A stretch of 64,000 nucleotides of DNA. Source: Flavobacterium sp. N2270. GTDB lineage: Bacteria > Bacteroidota > Bacteroidia > Flavobacteriales > Flavobacteriaceae. Positions 44,321 through 52,891 of this stretch are shown here, piece after piece (position 1 is the first letter of the stretch; each line of letters starts with the position of its first letter). The notes beneath the pieces were generated by a model. That model made no database searches. It worked only from the letters and a program-made list of their open reading frames with translations, and was not told where the DNA came from. Position numbers and translations under genes: made by a program. The stretch covers positions 806,001 to 870,000 of the forward strand of contig NZ_CP110005.1 in NCBI RefSeq assembly GCF_025947225.1. The letters are read 5' to 3'.

Positions 44321-44353
44321 GAACTACTCTTATTTTATAAGTAAGAGTAGTTC
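44321..44353. promoter_or_regulatory. Perfect 12-bp hairpin between adhesin and sprF-like gene
   Basis: GAACTACTCTTA (44321-44332) and its exact complement (44342-44353) with a 9-nt loop. Only a weak T tract follows, so it may be an attenuator, an RNase barrier or a partial terminator that sets different amounts of adhesin and secretion partner. Confidence 0.6.
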
Positions 44354-44373
44354 TATAATTAATCAAAATAAAA

Positions 44374-45294
44374 ATGAACAAACTATATTTAGTTTCGATA
44401 TTATTGTTAAGCTTTGTAATAGAAGGCTTTTCACAACAAGATCCTCATTACACACAATATATGTACAATATGAGTGTTATGAATCCTGCTTATGCAGGAA
44501 GTAAGGAAAATCTATCATTGGGTTTATTGTATAGAAAACAGTGGGTTGATATTGAAGATGCTCCAACAACAGGAACATTTTTTGGGCATACACGTGCCGG
44601 TAAAAATGTAGGTTTAGGTTTGTCTGTTATCTCAGATAAAATTGGTCCTGTTGAGGAAAATAATATCTATGGAGATTTTTCATATACCTTAAATTTAGGT
44701 GAAGAACATAAATTAGCATTTGGTTTAAAAGCTGGTGTTACTTTACATAAAGTAGGTTTGTATAGCGATGTTTATAATACATTACCAGACGCTAGTGATC
44801 CAGCTTTTGCTGAGAACACGAGTAACGCTTATTTGAATATTGGTTCTGGTTTATTTTATTATACCAATAAATATTATTTAGGGTTTTCAGTACCAAATAT
44901 GTTAAAGTCTAAACATTTAGATTTTAATGGAAGAGAGTATGGTTCTGAATATTCACATTACTTTTTAACTGGAGGATATGTATTCGATGTTAATGAATCT
45001 ATTAAATTCAAACCATTTTTTATGTTGAAATCTGCATTTGGTGCACCAGCATCTTTAGATTTATCTACAAACTTTTTGTTTAATGAGAAATTTGAAATAG
45101 GCGCAACTTATAGATTAGATGACAGTTTTGGAGCTATGGTAAATTATGCTATAACACCAGACATTAGAATTGGTTATGCATATGACCATATTGTTTCAGA
45201 TTTAGACGTTTCAACTCCAGCTTCACACGAAATTATTTTGTTGTTTGATTTGAAATTCTCTAAAAAAGTATCAAGTTCACCAAGATATTTCTAA
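44374..45294 (+). CDS. PorP/SprF family type IX secretion membrane protein
   Basis: 306-residue outer-membrane beta-barrel. Signal peptide MNKLYLVSILLLSFVIEGFSQ, then the family opening QDPHYTQYMYNMSVMNPAYAGS. Members are outer-membrane partners of T9SS cargo with type-B C-terminal domains; in F. johnsoniae SprF is needed for SprB. Placement directly after the giant type-B cargo gene fits a dedicated pair. The upstream hairpin separates their expression. Confidence 0.95.
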   Translation: MNKLYLVSILLLSFVIEGFSQQDPHYTQYMYNMSVMNPAYAGSKENLSLGLLYRKQWVDIEDAPTTGTFFGHTRAGKNVGLGLSVISDKIGPVEENNIYGDFSYTLNLGEEHKLAFGLKAGVTLHKVGLYSDVYNTLPDASDPAFAENTSNAYLNIGSGLFYYTNKYYLGFSVPNMLKSKHLDFNGREYGSEYSHYFLTGGYVFDVNESIKFKPFFMLKSAFGAPASLDLSTNFLFNEKFEIGATYRLDDSFGAMVNYAITPDIRIGYAYDHIVSDLDVSTPASHEIILLFDLKFSKKVSSSPRYF

Positions 45295-45312
45295 TTATAA
45301 AGCGACAAAAAC

Positions 45313-47181
45313 ATGAAGAAATTATATATCACCTTAAGTTTTGTAATCGCTAGTGGAATACTAAGTGCACAAAACAAAGACACAAAAGCAGCTGACAAGT
45401 TATTCGATAGATATGAATATACTGAGGCAGCACAAGAATATTTAAAATTAGTAGACAAAGGCAAAGCTGATAATTATGTATATAAGCAATTAGCGGATAG
45501 TTATTATAATGTCTTTAATACTAAAGAAGCAACAAAGTGGTTTGCAAAATTAGTTGAAGAAAAACAAGATGCTGAAACATATTTTCAGTATGCTCAAATG
45601 CTAAAAGCTGAAGGAAACTATACTGAAGCTAATAAACAAATGAAGACATTTGCTTCAATGAAGCCAAATGATAGTAGAGCAAAAGCTTTTACAGATAATC
45701 AAGATTATGTTTCAGACATTAATGCTCAATTCAAATTATTTGGAGCAACCAAATCTGATATTAGTAGTGATAAAGCAGATTTTGGAGCTTTTTTAACTAA
45801 TGACAATACACTTTACTTTGCAAGTGCAAGAAACACATCAAGAAAAGAGTATGGTTTAAATGAAGAGCCTTATTTGGATTTATATAAAGCAACTTATAAT
45901 TCAAATAAAACAATAAGTGAAGCTACTACTGTGGATAACTTAAATACAAAATGGCATGATGGTCCGGCTACGATTACTTCTGACGGCTCAACAATGTATT
46001 TTGCAAGTGAGAGTTTTAATGAAAGTAAAGGCTTTGAAAAAGATAAAGAAAAACAATTAAAGTTTGGTAAAATTTATCTTTATAAAGCAACCAAAGAAGG
46101 AGATTCTTGGTCTAATAAAAAAGCATTACCATTTAATAATGTTGCCTACTCTGTAAGAAACCCTAGTATTAGTAAAGACGGAAAAACATTATATTTTTCT
46201 TCAAATATGCCTGGAGGTTTAGGTGGAGAAGATATTTGGAAGGTAAGTGTAAATGGAGATTCTTATGGAACACCTGAAAATTTAGGATCACGAGTTAATA
46301 CAGAAGGAAATGATAGTTTCCCTTTCGTAACAGATGATAATATATTATATTTTTCTTCTGACTCTAGAGTTGGTTTAGGAGGATTTGATGTGTTTAAAGT
46401 TAATTTAAATGATAGTTCTGAACCAATGAATCTTGGGTTACCAGTAAATTCTGAAAAAGATGACTTTGCTTTTAGTTTTAATACAAAGAACAAAGTTGGT
46501 TTCTTTTCTAGTAATAGAGATGGTGTAGATAATATTTACATTGCGGACCCTATTTGTGGAGTAGAAACTACTGTAACTGTAAAAGATGCTAAAACAGGTA
46601 AGCTATTACAAGGCGCTACTGTAGCAATGATTGATGAGAAATTAGAACTTGTTGGAAAGTCAGAAACTTCAGAAAATGGAGAAAGCATATTTAAGGTTAA
46701 CTGTGATATGGAATACGCCGTTCAAGCTTCAAGATTAGGTTATGAGAATGGAGTAGGAACAATGGAAAAATCTGAAGGAGGTAAGTCTACAGTTGTAATA
46801 AACTTAGAACCAATTAAGCCAATTATTACTGAAACAGAAGTTATTTTACAACCAATATTTTTTGAGTTCAATAAAAGTAATATTACTGCAGAAGGAGCTG
46901 CTGAGTTAGATAAATTAGTTGAAGTTATGAATGAATATCCAGAAATGGTAATATTTGCTAAATCTCATACAGATAGTAGAGGTGGAGATAAATACAACAT
47001 GAATTTATCAGACAGAAGAGCTAAATCTACAGTTCAGTATATTATTTCTAAAGGAATTTCTAAAGAAAGAATTACGGGTCAAGGATTTGGTGAAAGCGAA
47101 CCAAAAGTAGATTGTAAAAAATGTACTGAAGAAGAATATGCCCAAAACAGAAGAAGTGAATTCTTAATCGTAAAAAAATAA
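45313..47181 (+). CDS. OmpA-family protein with TPR and propeller domains
   Basis: 622 residues, envelope-located. Signal peptide (MKKLYITLSFVIASGILSA), TPR-like helical repeats (about 25-130), PD40/WD40-like beta-propeller blades (about 140-410, with TMYFAS, TLYFSSNMPGGLGGEDIW and ILYFSSDSRVGLGGFDVF), a carboxypeptidase-regulatory-like domain (about 418-495), and a C-terminal OmpA peptidoglycan-binding domain (HTDSRGGDKYNMNLSDRRA). It starts 18 nt after the sprF-like gene. This three-gene set, cargo, PorP/SprF and OmpA, is a typical T9SS accessory cluster. Confidence 0.93.
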   Translation: MKKLYITLSFVIASGILSAQNKDTKAADKLFDRYEYTEAAQEYLKLVDKGKADNYVYKQLADSYYNVFNTKEATKWFAKLVEEKQDAETYFQYAQMLKAEGNYTEANKQMKTFASMKPNDSRAKAFTDNQDYVSDINAQFKLFGATKSDISSDKADFGAFLTNDNTLYFASARNTSRKEYGLNEEPYLDLYKATYNSNKTISEATTVDNLNTKWHDGPATITSDGSTMYFASESFNESKGFEKDKEKQLKFGKIYLYKATKEGDSWSNKKALPFNNVAYSVRNPSISKDGKTLYFSSNMPGGLGGEDIWKVSVNGDSYGTPENLGSRVNTEGNDSFPFVTDDNILYFSSDSRVGLGGFDVFKVNLNDSSEPMNLGLPVNSEKDDFAFSFNTKNKVGFFSSNRDGVDNIYIADPICGVETTVTVKDAKTGKLLQGATVAMIDEKLELVGKSETSENGESIFKVNCDMEYAVQASRLGYENGVGTMEKSEGGKSTVVINLEPIKPIITETEVILQPIFFEFNKSNITAEGAAELDKLVEVMNEYPEMVIFAKSHTDSRGGDKYNMNLSDRRAKSTVQYIISKGISKERITGQGFGESEPKVDCKKCTEEEYAQNRRSEFLIVKK

Positions 47182-47205
47182 GTTAGTTAAATTAAGTTAA
47201 TATTT

Positions 47206-47241
47206 AAAAAGCCTCAATAAATTTTATTGAGGCTTTTTTTT
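47206..47241. terminator. Bidirectional terminator
   Basis: AAAAAGCCTCAATAAA and TTTATTGAGGCTTTTTTTT form a perfect hairpin with A/T runs between the convergent OmpA-family gene and queD. Confidence 0.9.
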
Positions 47242-47689
47242 AATTATCAGAAGCAAACCATTCTGCAAATGAAGTTTCAGTTTCTTGTAGTCTAAGAGAA
47301 AATAAATTAATGTTTTCCGGAAGACGTTTTTTTATTTTTTTTGCAAAGTCAATTACCATATTTTCGCTGGTAGGTTGATAATCAACTAAAATTACATGAT
47401 GATCTCTATCTTTTAATTCTTTGGCTAATTCAATATGTGGTGTGTTTTGATTGAACACAGTTGCGTGATCAAAGATGTCAACAATTTCTTCTTTTACAAT
47501 TTTTTTCAAATCTGTAAAATCTATAACCATTCCATATTTTACATTTGAAGAATCAGTTATCGGTTTTCCTATTACAGTTACTGACAATTTATAGCTATGC
47601 CCATGAACATTTTTACACTTTCCATCATATCCATATAACGCGTGGCCAGTTTCAAAAGTAAATTGTTTTGTTATTCTTATGTTACTCAT
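47240..47689 (-). CDS. queD: 6-carboxytetrahydropterin synthase
   Basis: 149-residue PTPS-family enzyme of queuosine (7-deazaguanine) synthesis. Zinc ligands His16 (TGHALYG), His29 and His31 (NVHGHSY) and the catalytic Cys25 (GKCKNVHGH) are all present, with FDHATVFN and the closing ETETSFAEW acidic block. It belongs to the short bacterial QueD group rather than animal-type PTPS, but pterin activity cannot be excluded. No other queuosine genes are nearby. Divergent from the 2OG oxygenase. Confidence 0.93.
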   Translation of the reverse strand: MSNIRITKQFTFETGHALYGYDGKCKNVHGHSYKLSVTVIGKPITDSSNVKYGMVIDFTDLKKIVKEEIVDIFDHATVFNQNTPHIELAKELKDRDHHVILVDYQPTSENMVIDFAKKIKKRLPENINLFSLRLQETETSFAEWFASDN

Positions 47690-47709
47690 ATTTAAGATAA
47701 TTATGACTG

Positions 47710-47717
47710 CAAATTTA
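47710..47717 (-). promoter_or_regulatory. -7 box of queD
   Basis: Minus strand TAAATTTG, perfect TAnnTTTG, 20 nt upstream of the queD start. No TTG at the ideal spacing. Confidence 0.45.
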
Positions 47718-47756
47718 CTAAATAAAATTTACTAATTTTTATATGCTATTTAACAC

Positions 47757-47764
47757 TATATTTG
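47757..47764 (+). promoter_or_regulatory. -7 box of the 2OG oxygenase
   Basis: TATATTTG, perfect TAnnTTTG, 14 nt upstream of the start codon; no good -33. The leader would be very short. Confidence 0.45.
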
Positions 47765-47778
47765 CCCACTTTTAAAAT

Positions 47779-48405
47779 ATGGAAGATCTACAATTGAACC
47801 CGCAATACGAAAAGATAATTGACGATCTTTTAAACCAGCAATATAGTATTGTTGATGACTTCTTTTTGATGAAAGAAGTTGAAAACCTCCGTTCAAGCTT
47901 ACTTGATAAGTATGATGAAGAAGATTTTAAAAAAGCTGCTATTGGAAACCAATTCAATGAATTAATTGTGAAAGCAATTAGAGGTGATTTTATTTTTTGG
48001 ATAGATGAAAAACTAGCTAATGCAAAAGAATTAGCGTTTTTTGAAAAAATAGAACATTTTACTAATTACCTTAATAGGACTTGTTTTTTAGGAATTCAAG
48101 AAAGAGAATTTCATTATGCACTATACCCTGAAGGAACTTTTTATAAAAGACATTTAGATACTTTTCAAAATGATGATAGTAGAAAATTATCATTAGTATG
48201 TTATTTAAATGATGAAGATTGGTTGCCAGAATATGGCGGAGAATTAGTCATTTATAAAGACGGTGAAGATGACATTAAGGTTTACCCATTAAAAGGAAGA
48301 ATGGTTGTTTTTGAAAGCCAGATTCTTGAGCATGAAGTAAAGCCTGTAAAACAAGAAAGATTAAGCATTACAGGGTGGTTAAAAACAAGAAAAATTAATC
48401 TTTAG
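47779..48405 (+). CDS. 2-oxoglutarate/Fe(II) oxygenase (prolyl-4-hydroxylase-like)
   Basis: 208 residues. The iron ligands His125 and Asp127 (KRHLDTF) and His185 (LEHEVK) and the 2-oxoglutarate-binding Arg194 (KQERLSITGW) fit the family. The region between (LVCYLNDEDWLPEYGGELVIY) is typical of the P4HA-like subgroup. Cytosolic. The substrate is unknown; members hydroxylate prolines in proteins such as translation factors. Its 3' end overlaps the 57-residue membrane protein gene on the other strand by 11 nt. Confidence 0.9.
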   Translation: MEDLQLNPQYEKIIDDLLNQQYSIVDDFFLMKEVENLRSSLLDKYDEEDFKKAAIGNQFNELIVKAIRGDFIFWIDEKLANAKELAFFEKIEHFTNYLNRTCFLGIQEREFHYALYPEGTFYKRHLDTFQNDDSRKLSLVCYLNDEDWLPEYGGELVIYKDGEDDIKVYPLKGRMVVFESQILEHEVKPVKQERLSITGWLKTRKINL

Positions 48406-48568
48406 GTTTGTTGTTTTTAGCCCTATAGTACATTATATAGGCAATAATAATTAAAACTACAAAAGGCAAATAACTGCCAATTGCTAATCCTATTTGATAA
48501 CTTTCGTCAGGTGCATTTGCTATTTTTTCTTCAATAGTAGCAGGTTGTAATGTTACGAAATAACTCAT
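48395..48568 (-). CDS. 57-residue single-pass membrane protein
   Basis: ATG at 48568, stop at 48397-48395. The product starts MSYFVTLQPATIEEKIANAPD, has one membrane segment (about residues 29-50, YLPFVVLIIIAYIMYY) and a basic tail. Its start overlaps the stop of the enoyl-CoA hydratase gene by 4 nt (ATGA), good evidence for translation. The N-terminal 28 residues would be outside or in the periplasm if the positive tail stays in the cytoplasm. I know no named family. It may help anchor or regulate the neighbouring enzyme, but that is speculation. Confidence 0.7.
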   Translation of the reverse strand: MSYFVTLQPATIEEKIANAPDESYQIGLAIGSYLPFVVLIIIAYIMYYRAKNNKPKD

Positions 48569-49320
48569 TTGGTTTTGAATTTTTGTAAAGCATTTTTTGT
48601 AAAATCAGATAAAACTAATTTTCCTGATATTTCAGCTCTTTCATAAAGTAATGTATTCCAGTTTTCGGTTCCTTCCCATATTACTTTTTTTATTTCAGTA
48701 AGTGCTTCAGGGTTATAACTTGCAAGGTTTAAAGCAAAGTTACTTAAAGAATTATCCAGTTCATCTAAAGAACTAAATAATTGAGTAAACAGGCCTTTAT
48801 TTAGACCCCATTCGGCTGTTTTCCATTCGGTAGCAGCAAGAGTCATTTCTGTCATTGCAGTTTTACCTATTTTTCTTGATACCGCTGGTTCAATTACAAA
48901 TGGACCAATACCAATTGCTAATTCAGATAATTTTGTTGAAGCATTATTTGTAGCAAAAACATAATCACAAGCGGAGATTATTCCTACTCCACCACCAACT
49001 GCTTTTCCATGAACTCTTCCAATAATGATTTTTGAGCAATTACGCATAGCATTAACTACATTGGCAAAGCCAGAGAAAAACAACCTACCTTCTTCTAAAT
49101 TATTCACTTTTAAAAGTTCGTCAAAAGAGGCTCCAGCACAAAAAGCACCATTACCTTCACTTTTCAAAACAATTAGATTAATTGAATTATTTTCGCTCAA
49201 GACATTTAATTCTTGAGTTAAATTTGCGAGTAGTAAACTAGGAAAAGAATTACTAGCGGGGTGAAAAAAACTTACCGTTGCAATATTATTTTCTATAGAT
49301 GTTTTAATTACTCCGTCCAT
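48565..49320 (-). CDS. Enoyl-CoA hydratase/isomerase family protein
   Basis: 251-residue crotonase-fold enzyme that hydrates or isomerises acyl-CoA intermediates. The oxyanion-hole blocks GAFCAGASFDEL and GKAVGGGVGIISACDYVFA are intact, and KLSELAIGIGP carries a plausible catalytic Glu. Exact reaction (fatty acid or branched/aromatic CoA) cannot be read. It begins right after the upstream surface-protein gene region and its stop overlaps the small membrane protein start by 4 nt. Gap to the preceding T9SS gene is 1 nt, so it could be transcribed with it. Confidence 0.9.
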   Translation of the reverse strand: MDGVIKTSIENNIATVSFFHPASNSFPSLLLANLTQELNVLSENNSINLIVLKSEGNGAFCAGASFDELLKVNNLEEGRLFFSGFANVVNAMRNCSKIIIGRVHGKAVGGGVGIISACDYVFATNNASTKLSELAIGIGPFVIEPAVSRKIGKTAMTEMTLAATEWKTAEWGLNKGLFTQLFSSLDELDNSLSNFALNLASYNPEALTEIKKVIWEGTENWNTLLYERAEISGKLVLSDFTKNALQKFKTK

Positions 49321-49321
49321 C

Positions 49322-52300
49322 TTATCTAATTAAACTAAAATGTGATTTAAATTCTTTTCTCACGTTACTTTCTGTATATTCAATTCTAAACCAATAATCT
49401 GTTGATGGTAATGGCTGTCCATTAAAAGTTCCATTCCACCCTTGGCCATTAGGAGTAATTTGCTTTAATAATTTTCCATATCTATCGTAGATAAAAATAT
49501 TAGCATTATAAGTATCATCTAAATCAGTTATATTCCATGTATCATGATACCCATCTCCATTTGGAGTAAAAAAGTTAGGATAAGTTATTGCAAATAGATT
49601 AGGAACTGACAATATATCACAGCCTTGAATATCTCTTACATATGCGGTGTAAGTTCCATTTGGTAAATCTGTAAATATTGGGCTAGTTTGCCAATCAATA
49701 AGGTTTAGACTATACTCATATGTACCAAAACCACCAGTAGCAATGCATTCAATTGTTGTTAAGCCTGTGGAAAAAGCTGGAGTTATCACATTAGCGGTAA
49801 ATGTAGCAGGTTCAGAAGAAAAGTCTGCTGTTATACTGTCGAAATTTTGACAACCTGTAGTAGAATTAGAAACAATTACTGAAAAAGTACCAGCTTGTGT
49901 AATATCAAATTGAGCACTTTCATTTCCTAATGCATCAACATTAGGGTTGGAAGGAGTCCATACATATTGATAATTTCCAGGAGTTGCGGGTGTAGCATCT
50001 ACAATTTCAGAACCTATTCCTGTTACAGGATCAACACAAAGGGTAAAGTTTACACCTAAATCCACATCTGGTAAAGGGTTTACAACAAGTCGAAGCTCTT
50101 TAATACCCTTACAACCACTATCAGTATTTAAACTACTGTCTACTCTTGCCCAAATAGGCTGAGCATTTGCCGTTATATTTCTATAATCAGTTGAATTAGT
50201 AATTGGATTCACAATTAACAATGCATCATCGTAAGACTCGTAATATGATATTTCAAGAAAAGGTCTTTGTCCAACAGGGAATACATTTTTAATTAATTGA
50301 GTAAAGGCAGTTTCAATATCAAAATTGTCAAAACCATCATTTGCTAAATTAGTTGCGTCTACATAATCATCACACTCTTCTAATGGAGCTGGGTTAAACG
50401 AAGCAGGAATTTGAGTTGTAGACACTACTAAATTAACTTTAGTTACCCTGTAACACCCTTTAGGCGTTTCGCTTCTTACCCAAATAACACTTCCGTTTGA
50501 TGCAATATGATTCAACTCATTAGCAATTAAATCATTGTTATTGTTTGCTCCAGATTGTGAGTTATGATAAGTAAAGATTAAGCTAGTATCTGTTGAAATA
50601 AAATCGTTAGCATCAGTTAAATTAAAGTTTGTACTAGCATCAGTATCATCATCACATTGTTTTAGAAAAATTTCACTAACAGCGACAGGTTTTGGGTTTA
50701 CAACCAAATTAAATGAAGTTGTAGCGTAACAATTAGTTGAAGTGTTTGTTAAGCGAACATAAATAATTCTATTTGCTGTATGAATGGTTGTAATTGCATT
50801 TGTTCCTGCAATAGCTTGAGATTCTAAATCATGATATGTAACATTAATACCTGTTTGACCATTTAATACATCACTATTTTTAGTAGTTAATGAAAAGACC
50901 GTTTGTCCATTTGTATCGTCACTATCAACTAAAGTATTATCGCATTCTTCATAATCAGAAACTGCAACAATTGAAGGTGTTTGATTTACAGTTATAGTAA
51001 TTGTAGCAGAAGTTGCATCACAGACACCACTTGCAGGGATTGTATAAGTATAATTTCCTGATACATCTGTCGATGGGTCTAAACTTCCATTTGCTCTAGC
51101 AACACCATTAAAAGTCCAGTTTCCACCAGTTGTAACACCAGTTCCAAGCAAGCTAAATAAATCGGTTATTGCATCTGTTGTACAATATGATTGAGTTGAA
51201 TTAGCTCCCGCGTAAGGACCTTGTTGTATTGAGACATCTAATAAAATAGGATAACTCCTACTAATACCATCACATGTTTTTGTAAATGTATAAGTATAAA
51301 CCCCAACTTGACTAGTTGCGGGGTCAAACATTAATGTGCCTGTAAATGTTGTAGCATCTGGAAGTGTCCATGTACCGCCAGTATCTGGATTACCTGGTAT
51401 TCTGTCGAAAAGGTTTACAATATTGCCTGTGCATATAACAGTTTGAGAATCATTTGGGACGTTTCCAAAACCTGAAAAATAACCTCCATAACCAGCGTTA
51501 CCACTAAATCCATATACCCCAACAGCTAATGCTCCTGTAGATTCTACTTTTACATTTCCATTTAATCCAGTAATTTTATATGAAACCCAATTTGGGTTTC
51601 CAGCAACCGTAATTGGAGAAGCTGTAGTTGGTATATTGTTTATGTTTATTTGGGATCCAGTTTCAGCTGCAATTATAATGCTTCCAGAATAATTTGTTCC
51701 TCCAATACTATTAAATGAAGGTATTAAATCTACGCTTTTTTGCCAAAAACAACTTAATGGCGGAATAAAATAAAACCCAGAAGTAGCATTACTTGAATTA
51801 CTTCCAGAAATTATTTGATATAAGAATATTTTTTCATTACTTCTTATGTACATATTTCTATTACCCGATGCTCCATTATAATTTGAAGGAGGGATTAAAA
51901 AATATTCACCAGCATTTAGAGTTACTAATGGTGTTGTGCTTCCATTTACAAAAATTTCTGTATTGTTTACATGTGCTATTACTAATGGAAATTCTGATTC
52001 ATCATTTTCACTACCTTTTACAATAACATATTCTGTACCTACTTGCGATAAGGGTACTATTTGATCTAAATTAAAATCCTGACCTTGATTTGCAGGAGAT
52101 AATCCGCCTGCTAAATTCCCCGTATTAACAACAATTGGTTTGTCGGAAGTTAATAACGCACCTACAAAACCGGCTAAATTTTCAGTTGTATTTGCATACC
52201 CTGATATTACAACACTTTGTCCTTGGTTTAATGTAAAATTTTGATTTGCTAAAACTTGAGTAGTATTGCCAATTATAAATGAAATATTAGGATCATAATC

Positions 52301-52825
52301 ACTTAGATTTACCGTTGTATTATCTTCAGTAGCCATAAAACTAGAAACAAAATTTCGGATAGTTCCAAAATCTGACTGAGGTAGGCTACCTAACCTAAAA
52401 ACAGTTCCTGCACCAGTTTCTCCTTTTGATGATAAAAATTCGGCATGATTTGCAGATCGTACTCTAAAACTAGCATAAAAATCAAATGGAGCTTCTAAAA
52501 TTAAACCTTTGTCAGATTTAACACTTCCAACATCTATCTTGTCTAAAAACATTGTAGAAGGCTGTCCTGCTCCAATTTGAATTCTCACAGGATTTCCTTG
52601 TGAAATAGTAAATGGCGAACCAGAAATAGGAATTCCAGCTCCATTTTTTACAATTACTTGAAAAGATGTTACTTCAGGGGTAGATAAATATAAGTAATGA
52701 TCTAAAATTAAATTTGAATCGGATTCTTCATTAGCATGCAATGGTGGCAACCAATGTCTGTTACTCAACTGTGCAACAGTTAAGTTAGTAATAAATAATA
52801 TAGTAATAATTAGAAAACGCTTCAT
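49322..52825 (-). CDS. T9SS type-B surface protein with IgGFc-binding-like domain
   Basis: 1167 residues, secreted. Signal peptide MKRFLIITILFITNLTVAQ. The first 400 residues resemble the IgGFc-binding (PF17517-type) beta domain, with KPIVVNTGNLAGGL, PLVIAHVNNTEIFVNG and GEYFLIPPSNY. A chain of Ig-like units follows (CxxG, TFTKTCDG, repeated VVNPxP linkers), several with the EECDN/KQCDDDTD acidic pattern. The C-terminus from about 1085 is the gliding-motility/CHU_C sorting domain (YPNFFTPNGDGYHDTW, IFIYDRYGKLL). Probably a cell-surface adhesin or spreading factor. The name IgGFc-binding describes the family, not proven binding. Confidence 0.88.
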   Translation of the reverse strand: MKRFLIITILFITNLTVAQLSNRHWLPPLHANEESDSNLILDHYLYLSTPEVTSFQVIVKNGAGIPISGSPFTISQGNPVRIQIGAGQPSTMFLDKIDVGSVKSDKGLILEAPFDFYASFRVRSANHAEFLSSKGETGAGTVFRLGSLPQSDFGTIRNFVSSFMATEDNTTVNLSDYDPNISFIIGNTTQVLANQNFTLNQGQSVVISGYANTTENLAGFVGALLTSDKPIVVNTGNLAGGLSPANQGQDFNLDQIVPLSQVGTEYVIVKGSENDESEFPLVIAHVNNTEIFVNGSTTPLVTLNAGEYFLIPPSNYNGASGNRNMYIRSNEKIFLYQIISGSNSSNATSGFYFIPPLSCFWQKSVDLIPSFNSIGGTNYSGSIIIAAETGSQININNIPTTASPITVAGNPNWVSYKITGLNGNVKVESTGALAVGVYGFSGNAGYGGYFSGFGNVPNDSQTVICTGNIVNLFDRIPGNPDTGGTWTLPDATTFTGTLMFDPATSQVGVYTYTFTKTCDGISRSYPILLDVSIQQGPYAGANSTQSYCTTDAITDLFSLLGTGVTTGGNWTFNGVARANGSLDPSTDVSGNYTYTIPASGVCDATSATITITVNQTPSIVAVSDYEECDNTLVDSDDTNGQTVFSLTTKNSDVLNGQTGINVTYHDLESQAIAGTNAITTIHTANRIIYVRLTNTSTNCYATTSFNLVVNPKPVAVSEIFLKQCDDDTDASTNFNLTDANDFISTDTSLIFTYHNSQSGANNNNDLIANELNHIASNGSVIWVRSETPKGCYRVTKVNLVVSTTQIPASFNPAPLEECDDYVDATNLANDGFDNFDIETAFTQLIKNVFPVGQRPFLEISYYESYDDALLIVNPITNSTDYRNITANAQPIWARVDSSLNTDSGCKGIKELRLVVNPLPDVDLGVNFTLCVDPVTGIGSEIVDATPATPGNYQYVWTPSNPNVDALGNESAQFDITQAGTFSVIVSNSTTGCQNFDSITADFSSEPATFTANVITPAFSTGLTTIECIATGGFGTYEYSLNLIDWQTSPIFTDLPNGTYTAYVRDIQGCDILSVPNLFAITYPNFFTPNGDGYHDTWNITDLDDTYNANIFIYDRYGKLLKQITPNGQGWNGTFNGQPLPSTDYWFRIEYTESNVRKEFKSHFSLIR

Positions 52826-52891
52826 TTTGGACTGTTTTTTGTATAAAAATGTAAAATTAATTAGATTATTAGAATAATTCTAAATAATTAA

